DNA of 64,000 nt from positions 1,120,760 through 1,184,759 of the forward strand of contig NZ_WJPK01000001.1 in NCBI RefSeq assembly GCF_009649685.1, given 5' to 3'. The notes under the pieces were generated by a model. It did not search any database and was not told the origin of the DNA. It was given only the letters and a program-made list of their open reading frames with translations. This document shows positions 63,610 to 64,000 of this stretch, piece by piece. A program made the translations under genes and the position numbers. Each line of letters begins with the position of its first letter. Position 1 is the stretch's first letter. The stretch is from Flavobacteriaceae bacterium EG-1. Its GTDB lineage: Bacteria; Bacteroidota; Bacteroidia; Flavobacteriales; Flavobacteriaceae.

Positions 63610-64000
63610 TCAAAACCAACGTCTTACACTCTTACGATATAATTGATACTCATTGCCAAATATTTTAGCAAGTATTTTTTCTTCTGGTACAATCTGAAAT
63701 CTATTCATATAAGAAACAAAAAAAGCAGCTAGTAATGCATTAAAAGCATTTCCTAAATGCATAGCAAACCCAATTAACACGAATAAAAGCCCTAAATACA
63801 TAGGATTACGACTAAATGCAAATATTCCACTCGTAACTAACGAAGAGGCCTTTTCTGGTTTTCTAGGGTCAACAGTTGTCTTATCTTTAAAAAAATGACC
63901 CACGGAAAATAAGCCAATTACAACTCCAAAAGTAAAGAAGCAATAACTTAACACATCTCGTCCAAAAAAATCAAATTCTCCAAAAGGCAAAAAACAAGCA
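63610..64000 (-). CDS. Isoprenylcysteine carboxyl methyltransferase-like membrane protein, N-terminus beyond window
   Basis: Partial gene: the frame is open to base 64000, and the only in-window initiator near the edge is a TTG, so the real start lies outside. About 130 residues are visible. The PEMT/ICMT-type fold shows as transmembrane helices (VLSYCFFTFGVVIGLFSVGHFF, MYLGLLFVLIGFAMHLGNAFNALLAAFFVSYM), the SAM-binding signature SLVTSGIFAFSRNPMYLG, and the C-terminal IVPEEKILAKIFGNEYQLYRKSVRRWF with the conserved PEE and Y-x-x-Y. Methylates a membrane substrate, not identified. Confidence 0.88.
   Translation of the reverse strand, partial: ACFLPFGEFDFFGRDVLSYCFFTFGVVIGLFSVGHFFKDKTTVDPRKPEKASSLVTSGIFAFSRNPMYLGLLFVLIGFAMHLGNAFNALLAAFFVSYMNRFQIVPEEKILAKIFGNEYQLYRKSVRRWF

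Overview
The window is one stretch of chromosome from a member of the Flavobacteriaceae (Bacteroidota), probably free-living or marine. The reasons are the low GC content; the -7 element TAnnTTTG instead of a sigma70-type -10 box upstream of many genes; a type IX secretion (T9SS) C-terminal sorting domain with SprB-like repeats; a TonB-dependent receptor paired with a DUF4249 lipoprotein; several families found mainly in Flavobacteriia (DUF6913, DUF6095, DUF6495, DUF4294 and the Bacteroidetes omega-like subunit); the order bamD-rpoZ-coaBC; and a monomeric NADP isocitrate dehydrogenase. No tRNA, rRNA, CRISPR array, insertion sequence or phage gene was recognised. Genus cannot be assigned from sequence reading alone.

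Layout. 1-3.9 kb (minus): coaBC (cut by the window edge), omega-like subunit, bamD, dapA, DUF6913. 3.9-5.7 kb (plus): a 5'-nucleotidase split into two exported proteins. 6.1-11 kb (plus): a giant T9SS-secreted beta-solenoid-like protein and an overlapping lipoprotein. 11.1-16.5 kb: glycerate kinase, gluconokinase-like kinase, M23 peptidase, ligA, prmC. 16.6-23 kb: ribD with an overlapping HAD phosphatase, DMT transporter, IMPACT protein, thioesterase, dnaA, LMW-PTP and an RsmI-like methylase. 23-27.7 kb: lysozyme-fold protein, mltG, GNAT and dapF, divergent from a DegP-like protease. 27.8-35.2 kb: long-form gap, a coiled-coil membrane protein, two GNATs, trmD, rplS, icd.

35.3-46.3 kb is the accessory part: a TonB-dependent receptor/DUF4249 pair, DUF6095, then a colinear block of a GH109-like NAD-dependent glycosidase, two DUF1080 proteins, a second Tat-exported Gfo/Idh/MocA oxidoreductase and a TIM-barrel sugar isomerase/epimerase, followed by a double SGNH esterase. 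This block looks like an extracytoplasmic pathway that cleaves glycosides through 3-keto intermediates rather than by classical hydrolysis, and is the most interesting system in the window.

46.3-64 kb returns to mostly core genes: DUF4294, M42 peptidase, Nudix, an RbsD/FucU mutarotase with an SDR, hisS, DUF6495, the rpsF-rpsR-rplI operon, a LytTR response regulator, priA, DUF2147, YihY/BrkB, nadC, rlmH, a fused phosphoserine phosphatase/phosphoglycerate dehydrogenase, and a SatD-DUF3307 pair behind a perfect AT-rich palindrome, ending in a partial isoprenylcysteine methyltransferase-like gene. Intrinsic terminators are clear after many units. Several genes (rlmH, ribD, bamD) have a -7 element so close to the start codon that leaderless or near-leaderless mRNAs are likely.
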